Made by a program: the position numbers and the translations under genes. A stretch of 64,000 nt of DNA from Pseudomonas uvaldensis (GTDB lineage: Bacteria > Pseudomonadota > Gammaproteobacteria > Pseudomonadales > Pseudomonadaceae): assembly GCF_021271205.1 (NCBI RefSeq), contig NZ_JAIWKS010000006.1, positions 1-64,000 of the forward strand, written 5' to 3'. The notes below the pieces were generated by a model. That model was given only the letters and a program-made list of their open reading frames with translations, was not told the DNA's origin and searched no databases. Below, in pieces: positions 63,501 through 64,000 of this stretch; position 1 is the first letter of the stretch; every line of letters begins with the position of its first letter.

Positions 63501-64000
63501 ATGACCCAGGATCAACTCAAACAGGCCGTGGCCCAGGCCGCCGTCGACCTCATCCTTCCCAAGCTGGATGACAAGAGCATCGTCGGGGTCGGCACCGGCT
63601 CGACGGCCAACTACTTCATCGACGCGCTGGCGCAGCACAAGGGTGCGTTCGATGGCGCGGTCGCCAGCTCCGAAGCCACCGCCGCACGCTTGAAGGGCCA
63701 CGGGATCCCGGTGTACGAGCTCAACACCGTGAGCGACCTGGAGTTCTATATCGATGGCGCCGATGAAAGCGATGCGCACCTGAACCTGATCAAGGGCGGC
63801 GGCGCAGCCCTGACGCGCGAGAAGATCGTCGCGGCCGTGGCCAAGACCTTCATCTGCATCGCCGACGCCAGCAAGCTGGTGCCAGTGCTGGGCACATTCC
63901 CGTTACCGGTGGAAGTCATCCCGATGGCCCGCAGCCATGTGGCCCGTCAACTGGTGAAGCTGGGCGGCGACCCGGTGTATCGCGAGGGCGTGCTGACCGA
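63501..64000 (+). CDS. rpiA: Ribose-5-phosphate isomerase A (5' part; runs off the right edge)
   Basis: The first 166 residues are seen ([20 protein letters not shown]...). Motifs [31 protein letters not shown] and [14 protein letters not shown] are those of RpiA, which interconverts ribose-5-phosphate and ribulose-5-phosphate in the pentose phosphate pathway. The ATG is preceded by CCGGAG. It is truncated by the window end. Divergent from ilvA, as in other pseudomonads. Confidence 0.95.
   Translation, partial: MTQDQLKQAVAQAAVDLILPKLDDKSIVGVGTGSTANYFIDALAQHKGAFDGAVASSEATAARLKGHGIPVYELNTVSDLEFYIDGADESDAHLNLIKGGGAALTREKIVAAVAKTFICIADASKLVPVLGTFPLPVEVIPMARSHVARQLVKLGGDPVYREGVLT

Noticed and set aside
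61801..63504. A 567-residue plus-strand open frame
   Set aside because: Antisense to ilvA; no recognisable domain and it reads through the intergenic gap.

Overview
The window is GC-rich, densely coded chromosomal DNA from a Pseudomonas, most likely of the P. fluorescens group. The evidence is a LapA-type adhesin beside its own type I secretion genes, the conserved block thyA-lgt / ptsP-rppH / HAD phosphatase / ilvA-rpiA, Pseudomonas-restricted families (DUF6124, DUF2789), and many REP/REPIN palindromes of the GTGGGAGCGGGCTTGCTCGCGA type between genes. No tRNA, rRNA, CRISPR array, prophage or intact insertion sequence was seen.

Layout. 1-6343: the N-terminus of a LapA-like giant adhesin (minus strand, runs off the left edge), divergent from lapE-lapB-lapC, its TolC/ABC/HlyD exporter. 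6678-10389: a sulfur-scavenging operon (Fe(II)/2-oxoglutarate dioxygenase plus a sulfonate/taurine-type ABC importer). 10532-10897: a DUF6124 gene. 11295-15675: an unusual three-gene operon of a membrane protein, a membrane-anchored SDR epimerase and an alpha/beta-hydrolase fused to a PEP-synthase/rifampin-phosphotransferase-like module. 15743-21065: a LysR regulator and a tripartite MFS drug pump (EmrB/EmrA/NodT types), with a REPIN inside the signal-peptide region of the outer-membrane gene. 21046-21735: a NYN/PIN-like nuclease with a terminator-like leader.

22212-39707 is the most interesting part. It holds two HlyD-type adaptors, an M50 zinc metalloprotease fused to a HlyD-like half, a GNAT acetyltransferase, a DUF6916 / phage-tail-collar pair on the opposite strand, a sulfotransferase, a 2413-residue LEPRxLL/DUF4347 protein with 16 Ig-like repeats of about 102 residues, a TolC-type lipoprotein, an aspartyl/asparaginyl beta-hydroxylase-like protein and a second sulfotransferase. 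There is no ABC ATPase. I read it as a dedicated export and modification system for one giant surface protein, in which a membrane metalloprotease-adaptor takes the place of the usual ABC transporter.

39732-39871 is a small MITE-like element with TA target duplication, abutting the stop codon of a slipin gene that forms an operon with an NfeD-like gene. 41341-44142 holds DUF2789, an RBBP9-type hydrolase, a truncated sigma-54 activator-like ATPase and a MetQ-like binding protein; several of these share an AT-rich ATTCCTTA promoter motif with the sulfonate operon. 44450-45610 is an AAA ATPase. 45793-51001 is a TriABC-like RND pump. 51042-53779 is a Zn/Cd/Pb ATPase with its divergent MerR-type regulator and a classical 19-bp-spacer operator-promoter. 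53928-64000 is core housekeeping: thyA, lgt, a TauE/SafE exporter, an NRDE protein, ptsP, rppH, a HAD phosphatase, a DUF2269-like membrane protein, ilvA and the start of rpiA.

Limits: functions come from recognised families and motifs read by eye; no database search or alignment was run. Start codons were chosen from ribosome-binding sites and family-typical N-termini and are stated where uncertain.
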